From: Siderastrea radians
Taxonomy: Eukaryota > Cnidaria > Anthozoa > Scleractinia > Rhizangiidae
Direction of reading: 5' to 3'
Assembly (NCBI GenBank): GCA_964017195.1
Contig: OZ024895.1
Span: 26,019,875-26,083,874, forward strand
DNA length: 64,000 nt
Part shown: positions 33,720-42,752 of the stretch, piece after piece
Position numbering within the stretch: the stretch's first letter is position 1
Layout of the letters: the number at the start of each line of letters is the position of its first letter
The notes under the pieces: generated by a model
Told to the model about the DNA's origin: nothing
Database searches by the model: none
Seen by the model: only the letters and a program-made list of their open reading frames with translations
Translations under genes and position numbers: made by a program

Positions 33720-34142
33720 TCAAATGGCAAAAAAAAGAGGGTTTTGATTATTCTTACGACAATTCCACAGATAAAGTTTACCTAAAATAATAAAGTAATT
33801 GAGCAGACTAGATTTCTCATCTAATATTCCTAATATAACGTTTTTATAATCAAGTTTTATTTGCTCTTTTGTAATAGTTAACCAAAAGTTTTCGAATGAA
33901 GACCAAAATTCTGTTGAATAAGGACATTGGTAAAAGAAATGTTCTAATGTTTCTTGAGAGGATTGACAGAACGTACATAGGTCACTAGGGATCTTCCCGA
34001 TTTTTGCTAATCTGGTGTTTAAAAACAAAATGTCATTTAAAATCTTGAACTGAAAACACTGTGCAAACGTTTCTTCAGCAACTGATTTTGTTAATATAAA
34101 TGCTTTGCAAGTCTCTTCCTCACTAAGGCTAAAGTTTGACAT
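33720..34142 (-). pseudogene. inner L1-like ORF2 C-terminal fragment
   Basis: 140 codons with FQFKILNDILFLNTRLAKIG, CTFCQSSQETLEHFFYQC (Cys/His motif) and YFIILGKLYLWNCRKNN. Upstream pieces of the same ORF2 lie at 34273-34545 (SIIWNNCNIRIDGKRIYYQN) and 34820-35098 (ALGVHLSYNSEE, WRGLSLLGKVPIIKS) in other frames. Confidence 0.85.
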
Positions 34143-35260
34143 TAGTTTGCCGAAACCTCTAGAATGTTTGGCTTTGTCTTGAATGAGAAGGGCGTAAAAG
34201 TTTCTACTCTTGCTCGAGGTAGGATCAAAGCTTTTGTCGCCACATTTAAATTCCAGTGTTCTTAAGACGTTTCTATCGACCTGTTAGATTCTTTAAATAC
34301 TTTGGTACAGAACATCGAATTGCAGTCCAGGTAAGGTAATTTGTATCTTTTAATCTCATGCCTTTCGCTGAGTTAAAGGAATCAATATTATTCAGAGCAA
34401 ACATCAAATCACTGACATTCACATAATTCTGATAATAGATCCGTTTGCCGTCTATCCTTATATTGCAGTTATTCCAAATTATCGAGTCAAAAGATGTAGT
34501 TTCCGCTGCAAATTTTGAGCAGAATTCAGACCACCACTGCAGCATTTCTGAATGAAAAATCGACTTGATATTATAATCATTAATGTTATAGTTGCAATGA
34601 AAAAAGAAAAATCCACCGAAGGGTTTGAGCAGATATGTAAGGTAGCTTTTCCATGGAAGTGATTCAGAATTGAGAATTTTCGAAATCCACGGTAATCTTA
34701 GAGACTTAATTGAAGTCTCCAGATCAGTAAGGTTTAACCCGCCATTGTCGAAACTATTGCGGCTTTTCTTGTTATTTTATCAGGCCCTTTCTACAAGAAT
34801 TTATAAATTATTGTTTGTATCAGCGCAACAAATTCCGAGGGGGTGGGAGGATAGAAAATATGTATATCAATTTGGGGAGAAGAAGACTTTTAATAATGGG
34901 TACCTTGCCCAATAGAGAAAGACCTCTCCAACTCCAAAGATGTATTTGTTTTTTAATATCGGAAATCTGATCGTAAAAGTTCTTTTGGAGCGACTCTTCG
35001 CTGTTATAACTCAAGTGCACACCAAGGGCTTTTACAGTTTTGCACCATTTTAAAGATAGAGGTGTTTCGGTATTGTCACGACACGAACCAATCCACATTG
35101 CTTCTGTTTTGGTATATTTAATTAACTTTTAATCCCGATAGTTCTTCAAATCGGTCAAGTAAAATAAAGAGGCTTCGTACGGAGTGTAAATCAGATAAAA
35201 AGCAGTAAGGTCATCTGCATATTGAACAATTTTCCATTCCTCTGATTCTAATTTGATCCC

Positions 35261-35644
35261 TTAAATATCGGTACTAGTTCGAATTGCAGCAGCTAAAAAC
35301 TCAATTGCGATTACAAATAGATATGGCGATAGAGGGTCTCCTTGCCTGACACCTCTCCCTAACTCAAAATTTGCTGAGAAAGTTCCGTTGTTTATTATAC
35401 AACTGAATATATTACTATAAAATGTTTCAACCCACCTTATGAGACTGTGACCAAAGCCAAAAGTTTCTAGACATTTAAACATAACATTCCTCGAGAGCTT
35501 TGGTAGATTTGGATTTTCAAAAAAGGCTGTCGCCTCTGGAGTGTCCAACTTTGTTTTGCAACTGCTATACAACTTGGTGTAAAATTGTTTCTGTGAGTTT
35601 ATTATCGAGAGAGGATCAGTAGAGATGACTCCACTAATGTGCAA
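35261..35644 (-). pseudogene. inner L1-like RT fragment with internal deletion
   Basis: Starts with linker text (QKQFYTKLYSSCKTKLD), reaches LPKLSRN and then jumps to VMFKCLETFGFGHSLIRWVE, losing the RT fingers and first catalytic block. It then reads GRGVRQGDPLSPYLFVIAIE. The following ADD region (about 35200-35230) is in another frame. Confidence 0.85.
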
Positions 35645-36152
35645 TTTTCGAATGTGTTTTTTTAATGTGATTACGTTTTTCCAAATTTAAAAAATATTCA
35701 CTATTCTTTTCTCCGTGTTCATGCCCTCGTGCCCTTGTCCGAATAATAATACCTTCAACTTTTTTATCATACATAGATTCAAGTTCGTTTCTACAGCTTT
35801 CCATTGTTGTTCGCGTATTATCTTGAAAGGCGGCTAATGTTTCTTTATATTTGCAGGTTAATTCTTCTTCGCGTTTCTGTCGAATTTTAGATAATCGCTT
35901 TGAAAAAATCATAGAATCAGTTCTTATATTAAATTTGATCCAGTCCCAGATCGATCTATATAGATCCTTGGCTTCTTCAAGCCAACTCGGCAATTTATCA
36001 TTTATCATGTTTTTATATTCTTCGTTCGCAAGTAACGCGGTATTCAATTTCCAATAGCCAGGACCTCTACTATTTTCCTTGATTTCTTCGAGTTCTAGAA
36101 ATATTGCAGAGTGGTCCGATTTAACTGAGGGTAAGATATCCACATTAGACAC
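35634..36152 (-). pseudogene. inner L1-like endonuclease end and pre-RT region
   Basis: 172 codons: VKSDHSAIFLELEEIKEN with the conserved SDH, then the charged connector and HGEKNSEYFLNLEKRNH, which leads into the RT. The same GEKNSxYFLNLE phrase is where the L1 at 7801 is frameshifted, so this copy shows the expected reading. Confidence 0.88.
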
Positions 36153-36192
36153 TAAATCATGTAGTTTATCCGAGATTAACCGATAATCTAAT

Positions 36193-36945
36193 CTACTTTG
36201 TAATGAGCTCGTTATCTTCAGAGACCAGGTCTCCTAATCTAAGTATACCCTTATCTGCGAGTCTATGATTGTAAACTGATTTGACATTAATACAGATCGC
36301 TTTATTGTTCCACAGAACAATTCTTGAAAAGTCACCACCTGTGAGCTTGTTTGCAATATCTTGCCTTGCCGCCGAGCATTCTGCAAAATATTTTAAACAT
36401 TCTTCATAAAAAATTGGAAGTTTGACAGGCAATTTTTTTACATCAAAGTCATAACATAGAATAAACTTGCCGCCAACAGGTTTTAAATAATGCATTAAAA
36501 TCGTTTTCCAGTTGCTGGGTTGTTAACTTGCGAGTCCTTTACAGCAAAGAATTCTCTGGGTTCTTATAATGGAGTCGAGGTGTGAGGTTTTGAGTCCGCC
36601 ATCTTCGACCTCGCTCACAAAAGCAAGACGTTTAACTTTGTTTCTTCCTTTCAAAATAAAGTTAAAAATGATTTTATTAGCTTCGTTAACAAATTCTATA
36701 TCTAAACAAATCATACTCGTGCGGTATAAAAATACTGGGATAGAGCGGTTTTCATTTGAGTGTCGAAAGTAATTCGCGTTTTGCTTTGGTTTTGCTTTAC
36801 TTCGCTCTGTGATTGGTTGAAAAATTTCGCGCCACTTTCTCCACCAATCAGAAGTAAAACTCAAACCAATCGCGACTTGCTCGCACGCGTTTTCCCGCGC
36901 TTGACGCCGGTGACATGTATTTGCTTCGAGTTCTGATTGGTTCAT
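36193..36945 (-). pseudogene. outer L1-like ORF2, post-RT part (two frames)
   Basis: 36193-36495 reads VLWNNKAICINVKSVYNHRL and LADKGILRLGDLVSEDNELI. 36523-36742 reads YRTSMICLDIEFVNEANKII and KRLAFVSEVEDGGLKTSHLD. These match the post-RT region of the 7801 element. The frame 36743-36945 upstream of that is the TA MITE, not LINE. Confidence 0.82.
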
Positions 36946-37024
36946 TGGGTAATTTGTGTTTGTTGTGATTGGCTGGGGTAATTACTTTGGTTTTGGTTTT
37001 ACGACACTCATTTGAAAACCGCTC
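36743..37024. mobile_element. TA-flanked palindromic MITE, 282 bp
   Basis: Ends are inverted GAGCGGTTTTCATTTGAGTG (Ws vary), extending through TGTCG, with TA on each side (36741-36742, 37025-37026). The interior is rich in CCAAT-type words on both strands. The TA target suggests a Tc1/mariner-type or related mobiliser; this is inference. Confidence 0.88.
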
Positions 37025-37940
37025 TAATAGACGTTTTAACTATTTGAATTCTGCCGATAAGGTTCAAGTCTCTCCACCTCCGTATTTTCAACTTTTTCTT
37101 AATAGAGTGCATTAATTCATCAAAATTTAACTTTTGTTTAGTTCGATTGTCATATGGGAAATAGATTCCGAGGATTTTGAGAGCTTTTTTAATCTTTATA
37201 CCGTTAAGAAGGTTAAGGTCGAGGGATAAATTTCTGGAGTTTCCAAGTAACAGAATTTCTGATTTGTCACGATTAATGTTAAGTCCAGAGCACTCTCCAA
37301 ACAATTCTAGAAGCTTAAGAAATCTTAATATAGAAATATCGTTCAGGAGAAAAGCCGTTGAATCATCTACAATAATCTGCAGTTTTATTTCTTCTCTGTC
37401 TACCATTATTCCCTGGATGTTTTTGTTACTTCGAATACTTATATTTAAAATCTCCAAGACAATGATAAACAAATAGGAGGAAAGTGGGTCTCCCTGTCTT
37501 ACACCTCGCTGAATTTCAAAAGGAGCAGTAGCAAAACCGTTATTCATCACGCAAGTTGATATATTGTAAAAAGTCTTAATCCATTGAATAAACGAAGGTC
37601 CAAAACGAAAAGCAGAAAGGGTGCGAAACAGGAAATCCCTACTTACAGAGTCAAACGCTTTTTTAAAGTCAGTCGCTATAAGTCTTCCTTGAATTTTATA
37701 TTTTTTAATGTAATCCAAAACGTCGTCGATAGATCTTACAGCATCACAGATAGTTGTCTTTGACATATGCACTTTGATTAAGGTGTATGATGTTAGGGAG
37801 AACAGCTTGTACTCTTTTTCCGATGGCTTTTGATGATTTTTACGTCAACATTTATGAGCGATATTGGCCTCCAGTTTGATATATCCCTTCTGTCTTTATC
37901 TTTCTTTTCAACAAGTGTTATAATAGCTTGGTTCTGTGAG
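37025..37940 (-). pseudogene. outer L1-like reverse transcriptase core
   Basis: The best frame is 37008-37772 (the first residues in MITE DNA do not count): IATDFKKAFDSVSRDFLF (first catalytic Asp), RGVRQGDPLSSYLFIIVLE and LQIIVDDSTAFLL. The second catalytic block is VDD, with Val where Ala is usual. Upstream, to 37940, another frame gives QAIITLVEKKDKDRRDISNW and RPISLINVDVK. It is cut at 37940 by the DIRS insertion and resumes at 42753. Confidence 0.87.
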
Positions 37941-38051
37941 TTGAAAATTAAACAAGACTTACTTGTAAGTTGAAGTTTGATTGTAATTCTGCCAAATCAT
38001 TCGGAGTACAGAAGGGTTAACATGAGATGCGCACGCACTGCCGCAGGTCAG
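37941..38051 (-). repeat. DIRS 3' terminal inverted repeat
   Basis: On the plus strand it reads TTG (CAA core complement), then about 50 tip-specific bases, then AATTCTGCCAAATCATT and CATGAGATGCGCACGCACTG, the part shared in inverted form with the 5' repeat. Confidence 0.92.
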
Positions 38052-38138
38052 TTTTTAAAGACATTTTGTGATCACCTAGCAGAGCGTGACCAACAAACGA
38101 AAATATGCAGGGTGGGTACCTCTAAGGGTGCTATGGGC

Positions 38139-38261
38139 ATGTTAACCCTTCTGTACTCCGAATGATTTGGCAGAATTACAATCAAACTTCAACTTACAAG
38201 TAAGTCTTGTTTAATTTTCAATTCTACCAAATCATTACGTACATCCGGGTTACCATGAGAT
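38139..38261 (-). repeat. DIRS internal complementary region
   Basis: 38139-38221 is the exact complement of the outer 3' repeat, and 38219-38261 the exact complement of the outer 5' repeat, sharing one CAA at 38219-38221. By eye no base differs over 123 positions. This is the template that lets the two ends be joined during circle formation. Confidence 0.93.
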
Positions 38262-38379
38262 TTTAAAGCAGTGAGCACAAAATGACAAAGCACCCAATGG
38301 AGCAAGCTGGAAAAACCAGCTAAGAACAAATATTTAATCCCACACAGTAGCAAAATACAATGAAGGACAAAGTACTTAT

Positions 38380-39525
38380 CTACTCAAGAACTGACAAACT
38401 CATCTGGTTTGTGACAGCAACTGGCTTGTTGTAAAACTTACGAAATGTGGACTCTTCAGTCCAACCAGCCGTAGCAAGAATAACATCAGTGGAAACAGAT
38501 GCAATAGCTTTACTTGTTGAAGCACACCTAGTGCTATGGGCAGAAAACTGCTCTGTATTAATGCCTGCCTGGCCTAACATGGTTTTGATCCAGCGCCCAA
38601 CAGTGGATGAGGTTACTGCCCTATATGGTTTGATGTATGACACAAGCAATCTAGTTGAATTTCTTAAATTCTCAGTAGCCTTAAGGTAGTAATCTAATGT
38701 TTCATACACGCACAGTTCCTTGACAGGATACTTGAACAGACGGACATTCCCAAAAACCTTTCCAGGTCTGTCCTGCTTAAGATGATCCGTTAAGGCAAAA
38801 TTGAAGCACTCTCCATTCCTCTGCATGTACCTCTCTGACATGTCCAAAAATGTCAAAGTTTGACACCTTTGACCTGTAGTCAATGCAATTAACATGACTA
38901 ATTTCAACGTGAGTTCCTTCAAAGTAATCTGATCCAAAGGCCAATATAAACTCAGATAATCAAGAACAGTGTCCACGGACCAAATGTTATTGTACTTCGG
39001 GACAGGCTTGAGTTTATTAAACACCCCTTTAAGATATCTGCACACAAGGAAATGCTTCCACAAGGAAATGTCTATGTTGGAGACTGCTGAGCGGGCTGTA
39101 TTCAGAGCCGAATAACTTAAGCCTTTCTCGAAGAGACTATGCAGGAACAACAGCACGGGCCTCACAGCGGGACACAAGGGATCATGTGATCCTTCACTAC
39201 AAAATTGTAGCCACTTGTTGATATACACTTTGTATTGTTTGTGTGTGCTATCTCTCCAGGAATGCATGATAATCTCGACAATGTCTGGCGAAAACTCTGA
39301 TTTTTGCAAGGACTGCCTGATAATTTGCATACCAGCAACTCCAGTCGGTGATGGAGTGGATGAGGACCGGCCAGAGTTGGATGAACCAGATTCTGAGCAG
39401 AAGCCCTCAGAACCCGTGGTGTGTCTATCAGAAGGCCCAGCACAACTGTAAAGTAAGGCTGAGTTGTCCACTTCGGGATTATTAGAATTCCTGTTGCCCG
39501 GTCTTGAATGATTTTCTGCACACAT
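38380..39525 (-). CDS. DIRS tyrosine recombinase
   Basis: An integrase of the tyrosine recombinase type that would insert the circular DNA copy. From the first ATG at 39525 it has 381 residues; the open frame starts at a TTG at 39540. After a Ser-rich N-terminus come a core-binding part (STHKQYKVYINKWLQFCSEG) and the catalytic core: Arg in TTGQRCQTLTF (residue 225 counted from 39540), HSTR (His335, Arg338), AGW and the nucleophile Tyr370 in FRKFYNKP. All are present. It overlaps the RT frame by about 360 bp in another frame. The tract CTTATTTCCAG directly before the ATG looks like a splice acceptor. Confidence 0.93.
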   Translation of the reverse strand: MCAENHSRPGNRNSNNPEVDNSALLYSCAGPSDRHTTGSEGFCSESGSSNSGRSSSTPSPTGVAGMQIIRQSLQKSEFSPDIVEIIMHSWRDSTHKQYKVYINKWLQFCSEGSHDPLCPAVRPVLLFLHSLFEKGLSYSALNTARSAVSNIDISLWKHFLVCRYLKGVFNKLKPVPKYNNIWSVDTVLDYLSLYWPLDQITLKELTLKLVMLIALTTGQRCQTLTFLDMSERYMQRNGECFNFALTDHLKQDRPGKVFGNVRLFKYPVKELCVYETLDYYLKATENLRNSTRLLVSYIKPYRAVTSSTVGRWIKTMLGQAGINTEQFSAHSTRCASTSKAIASVSTDVILATAGWTEESTFRKFYNKPVAVTNQMSLSVLE

Positions 39526-41177
39526 CTGGAAATAAGACAAAAAGGGGGAAATGCATAAAAGAAAAACTGTGACCAGTCAACAGTGAAAGCATCCACAAAC
39601 TTTGCCATTGGATGCGGTTTCCACGAGACATAGGTCTCCACTTGTGCATTAAGTCTACTAGCAAAAAGATCTATGTCTGGTTGCCCAAACAGAGTAACAA
39701 TCCTCTTAAATACACGACCTGATAGCATCCATTCAAGGTCTAATTTCAAATCTCGGGAGAGTTGATTAGCATCAACATTGCTAGAGCCTGGAATATGGGC
39801 TGCTGATAACCAAATGTTTCTAACAATAGCCCAATTCCAAACCTTCTGAGTAAGGGCGTTGCATTCTAACGACTTGCACCCCCCCATGGCATTGATATAA
39901 GAAACAGCAGTAGTGTTATCAGACATGACCCTAATATGAATGTCACTTCTGTTGTTAAACAAAGATGACAAAGCAAGATCAACAGCTAAAAGCTCTAAGT
40001 AATTAATATGCCTGGTCGATTCTGATTTAGACCATATGCCACAGGTGTTAATACCTTGTTCAATTTGTGCCCCCCAGCCTGTTTTAGATGCATCAGTATA
40101 AATTACTACATCTGGGCTGGGTTGGTGGATTTTCTTAGAAGCTGACTGAATATTAGAGAACCACCAACAAACCTCACCCAAACTATCACTAGACAGTGAC
40201 ATAAGAGCATCAAAATTTCCCTGATTCAATTTTAAATTTCTCTCTTTATCAACCTCAATCTGGCGATAATGAAGAGGGCCAAACTGTACGCCCGGGAAAC
40301 TTGAGACTAGGGTCCCAAGAAAAGATGCAACCTCACGAATACTGAACTGCTTATTGGGGTGAGAAAACTTTTCACACAACTGCAAGATTTTATCAACTTT
40401 CTTAGATGTCAAGGTAACTATCATACGAATAGAATCCAAAACAAAACCTAGAAACTCTAAAGTCTGCGTAGGTATGATAACCGATTTTTCAGGATGAACT
40501 TTAAAACCTAAGCTGATAATGAGCTGCACAGCACGTAAAGTGGCTAACTCACATTCCGTATAACTGTCTTCAAGATAGAAAGAATCGTCAATATAGCCTA
40601 GACAAGTGTGGCCAAACTGACTTCTTAGATAAGCAAAGACAGGTTTCATGACTTTGGTGAAAATCCTAGGACTACTAGACAAGCCCATAGGTAAACAAGA
40701 GAAAGCATACAACTGGTCTCTCCAAATAAATTTCAAAAATTTCTGGTGTTCTAATGCAACAGGGATAGAATAATAGGCATCCTTAAGATCAATAGATGTC
40801 ATATAGCAAGAAGGCCTAATAAGTTTGATGGCTGTTTCCAATGTGTCCATCTTAAAATGGTGATAAGACACTGACTCATTCAATCTCTTAAGGTTAAAAA
40901 TAACCCTATGTGACCCATCTTTCTTGGGCTGTGTGAAAATAGGTGATATCACCTGGCCATCTTCAAATGAAGAACGCCTAATTATTCCTTTTTGAAGGAG
41001 CTTCTCTATCTCATTGTCAATTATAGCTTGTTCAATTTCAGTAAATGAGGAATGCGGTCTGGTAGCACTAAAATGAGGCTCAGGAACAAAGTTAAATTCA
41101 ATATGACAGTGAGTAACTGCATCCAAGATAAATGGATCAGAAGTGATTTTCTCCCACATATAGAGAAAATCTTGCAA
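39162..41177 (-). CDS. DIRS reverse transcriptase - RNase H
   Basis: 671 codons from the TTG at 41177. RT blocks: VISPIFTQPKKDGSHRVIFN, MTSIDLKDAYYSIPV (Asp130), CLPMGLSSSPRIF and GYIDDSFYLED (YIDD at 195-198). RNase H: VVIYTDASKTGWGA (Asp362), LELLAVDLA (Glu395), VMSDNTTAV (Asp420) and SSNVDANQLSR (Asp469). The tail is the usual DIRS connector (PDIDLFASRLNAQVETYVSW). The frame has no early ATG (first at about 41159) and is open upstream into the end of gag (DPVGSSEGVSQSFIASIIAN), so translation may use frameshifting, re-initiation or a spliced transcript. Confidence 0.93.
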   Translation of the reverse strand: MQDFLYMWEKITSDPFILDAVTHCHIEFNFVPEPHFSATRPHSSFTEIEQAIIDNEIEKLLQKGIIRRSSFEDGQVISPIFTQPKKDGSHRVIFNLKRLNESVSYHHFKMDTLETAIKLIRPSCYMTSIDLKDAYYSIPVALEHQKFLKFIWRDQLYAFSCLPMGLSSSPRIFTKVMKPVFAYLRSQFGHTCLGYIDDSFYLEDSYTECELATLRAVQLIISLGFKVHPEKSVIIPTQTLEFLGFVLDSIRMIVTLTSKKVDKILQLCEKFSHPNKQFSIREVASFLGTLVSSFPGVQFGPLHYRQIEVDKERNLKLNQGNFDALMSLSSDSLGEVCWWFSNIQSASKKIHQPSPDVVIYTDASKTGWGAQIEQGINTCGIWSKSESTRHINYLELLAVDLALSSLFNNRSDIHIRVMSDNTTAVSYINAMGGCKSLECNALTQKVWNWAIVRNIWLSAAHIPGSSNVDANQLSRDLKLDLEWMLSGRVFKRIVTLFGQPDIDLFASRLNAQVETYVSWKPHPMAKFVDAFTVDWSQFFFYAFPPFCLISRCVQKIIQDRATGILIIPKWTTQPYFTVVLGLLIDTPRVLRASAQNLVHPTLAGPHPLHHRLELLVCKLSGSPCKNQSFRQTLSRLSCIPGEIAHTNNTKCISTSGYNFVVKDHMIPCVPL

Positions 41178-41251
41178 ACCCCCCGCCTTAAAGGGTGTCT
41201 GATTTGCAATAATAGAGGCAATAAAACTTTGACTTACCCCCTCAGATGACC

Positions 41252-42253
41252 CTACTGGGTCTTGGTTGATGATGGCTTGGGGTGTTGATGGGGCCTCGCT
41301 TGGCCCCGGCCTCGCACTAAAAAAGAACTAGTGGACTTGGAGTCTCTTCCCCTACCAGAATTATGGGTAAAACGGCCACGACCTCGCATACTTCTACCCC
41401 CTGGGACCTTGTATGGTTCCACGCGCTGCTTGGGAGTCACCTTATTACTGAGCTTGTTTGATCTAGTCAGTTCTTCCACTTCCTTGTTTAGGTCATCACC
41501 AAACAGAAAGGTTGAAATGGTGGTGGAGGGGTTACACAATGAAGCATATTGCTTGTTTAGGTCAGGACGAATAAGATCTCTACGTTTCAGGTTGAGATCT
41601 CTGTTTGCTGACAACAAAAGGACTGCTGCATGAGTTAAAATATTCTTTTGTTCCCCACTTGAATCATTACACAGCTGGAGAATCGCATAAAGGCCCGAAA
41701 TAAGTTGGGACTGTGTCTTCTGAAAAGCAGAGTCAGAGTTCCTTGTTTCCTGACGTAACTGCTGCCAAATCTGCTTGTTAATTTTGGGAGCCACCAGATC
41801 AGTGCAATTTTCCGGCCTGAGGTATTTGGCCTGTACCTCGCTTAGCTTCTCCTTCGAAAGCTTTTCATTGATAAGACTTTTGACTATCTCCGCCAAGTTA
41901 GCGTTGATGGCAGGGGATGTTCTCTCAATGACACTGAACTCCTCAGCAAGAGACTTAAATGAGTCACTGTTTCCCTTGTCTTCATCAAGATTCTTAGGCT
42001 GAATGAACTCCTCGATTTTCCCTGCAACGGCAGCATCTTGGCTGTCTTCTGGGTTAGCCCCAGCACCGGACTGAGGATCCTCAGCCTCCACTTCAACACT
42101 GTCAAAATCCATATAAACTTGGTCAATGGATTCTTTGACTTGAGCCAAAATATCTTTTTTGGCGTCGTTAAGAAGTTCGGAAAACATGGCCTTCAGATCT
42201 GCCGTCCCTGGTAGAGCAGAATGGCCTGGCTTATCCTTGGCCTCATCACCCAT
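41252..42253 (-). CDS. DIRS gag-like protein
   Basis: 333 residues from ATG 42253 (MGDEAKDKPGHSALPG). The open frame extends upstream to 42325 only through GTG codons. The N-terminal half is acidic (DFDSVEVEAEDPQSGAGANP), the middle helical, and the C-terminus strongly basic and Gly/Arg-rich (GGRSMRGRGRFTHNSGRGRD, VRGRGQARPHQHP), fitting nucleic-acid binding. It sits directly upstream of the RT-RNase H frame, the normal gag position in DIRS elements. No Cys/His knuckle is seen. Confidence 0.85.
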   Translation of the reverse strand: MGDEAKDKPGHSALPGTADLKAMFSELLNDAKKDILAQVKESIDQVYMDFDSVEVEAEDPQSGAGANPEDSQDAAVAGKIEEFIQPKNLDEDKGNSDSFKSLAEEFSVIERTSPAINANLAEIVKSLINEKLSKEKLSEVQAKYLRPENCTDLVAPKINKQIWQQLRQETRNSDSAFQKTQSQLISGLYAILQLCNDSSGEQKNILTHAAVLLLSANRDLNLKRRDLIRPDLNKQYASLCNPSTTISTFLFGDDLNKEVEELTRSNKLSNKVTPKQRVEPYKVPGGRSMRGRGRFTHNSGRGRDSKSTSSFLVRGRGQARPHQHPKPSSTKTQ

Positions 42254-42686
42254 CGCCTGTAATACAGAACGAGGCGATGTAAGAAAAGATTCTCTAAAAA
42301 TCAAAATGGCGGACACGTCCACCACGTGGTTTGAAGCCGACTTAAATATACGACTTTACTCCGCTTACAAACTCGTTGTAACGGAAATAAATAATAGATG
42401 TATAAAGAAGAATAGGTGTAAATCGCGTTATACCTTGCAGTTTCGACTGAGGACACGTCCTGCAGTCTGTACGTTCGACAAGTTTGTCGAATCGAGCAAT
42501 GTGACACGTCACAAAACCCGAAAAAATTCAGGTCGAAAGACCTAAACAAATGGTGGACACGTCCACTGCAAAGAGAATACAAAACAACAAAGAACAGGTA
42601 ACTTACCTAGTCAACAACGGTCGAATAACTGAAAAACGCAAGAACGACGAACAACACGTCTGAACCTACGGCAATCGCTTGGTGCA
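42254..42686 (-). promoter_or_regulatory. DIRS 5' leader with repeated GGACACGTCC and splice-like sites
   Basis: GGACACGTCC occurs at 42311-42320, 42451-42460 and 42555-42564, and a related GTGACACGTCAC at 42501-42512. On the minus strand a donor-like GGTAAGT (42601-42607) is followed by a pyrimidine-rich tract ending TTTGCAG (42567-42573). These may be regulatory or processing signals; function is inference. Confidence 0.45.
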
Positions 42687-42752
42687 CTGACCTGCGGCAG
42701 TGCGTGCGCATCTCATGGTAACCCGGATGTACGTAATGATTTGGTAGAATTG
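42687..42752 (-). repeat. DIRS 5' terminal inverted repeat
   Basis: Minus-strand CAATTCTACCAAATCATTAC at the tip, then CATGAGATGCGCACGCACTG and CCGCAGGTCAG, matching the inner part of the 3' repeat in inverted orientation. The CAA is at 42750-42752. Confidence 0.92.

Larger units (their letters stand above)
32583..36198 (-). mobile_element. inner L1/Tx1-like LINE, 5'-truncated
   Basis: Inserted in the outer L1 with a 12-bp target duplication and an A7 tail at 32583. It starts in the last part of the endonuclease (SRLDYRLISDKLHD at 36200) and ends with the C-terminal Cys/His motif and a 3' UTR of repeated ACACT/ACAAT-rich sequence. A TTAA MITE occupies 32958-33603. Part of the RT fingers is deleted near 35475. 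Confidence 0.9.
37944..42752 (-). mobile_element. DIRS1-like tyrosine-recombinase retrotransposon, structurally complete
   Basis: A minus-strand element of 4.8 kb inserted in the outer L1. Order from its 5' end: terminal repeat (42752-42687), leader, gag, RT-RNase H, tyrosine recombinase, internal complementary region (38261-38139) and 3' terminal repeat (38051-37944). The two terminal repeats are inverted relative to each other and unequal: the 3' one carries about 50 extra bases at its tip. A CAA triplet borders each end and the circle-junction core also reads CAA. All three frames are open, so the copy could be active. Confidence 0.95.

Noticed and set aside
36523..36945. A single 140-codon LINE frame
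   Set aside because: Its first half (36743-36945) is MITE sequence read through by chance; only the remainder is LINE.
37941..38261. Separate small palindromic element left of the DIRS element
   Set aside because: The inverted arms are the 3' terminal repeat and the internal complementary region of the DIRS element itself.
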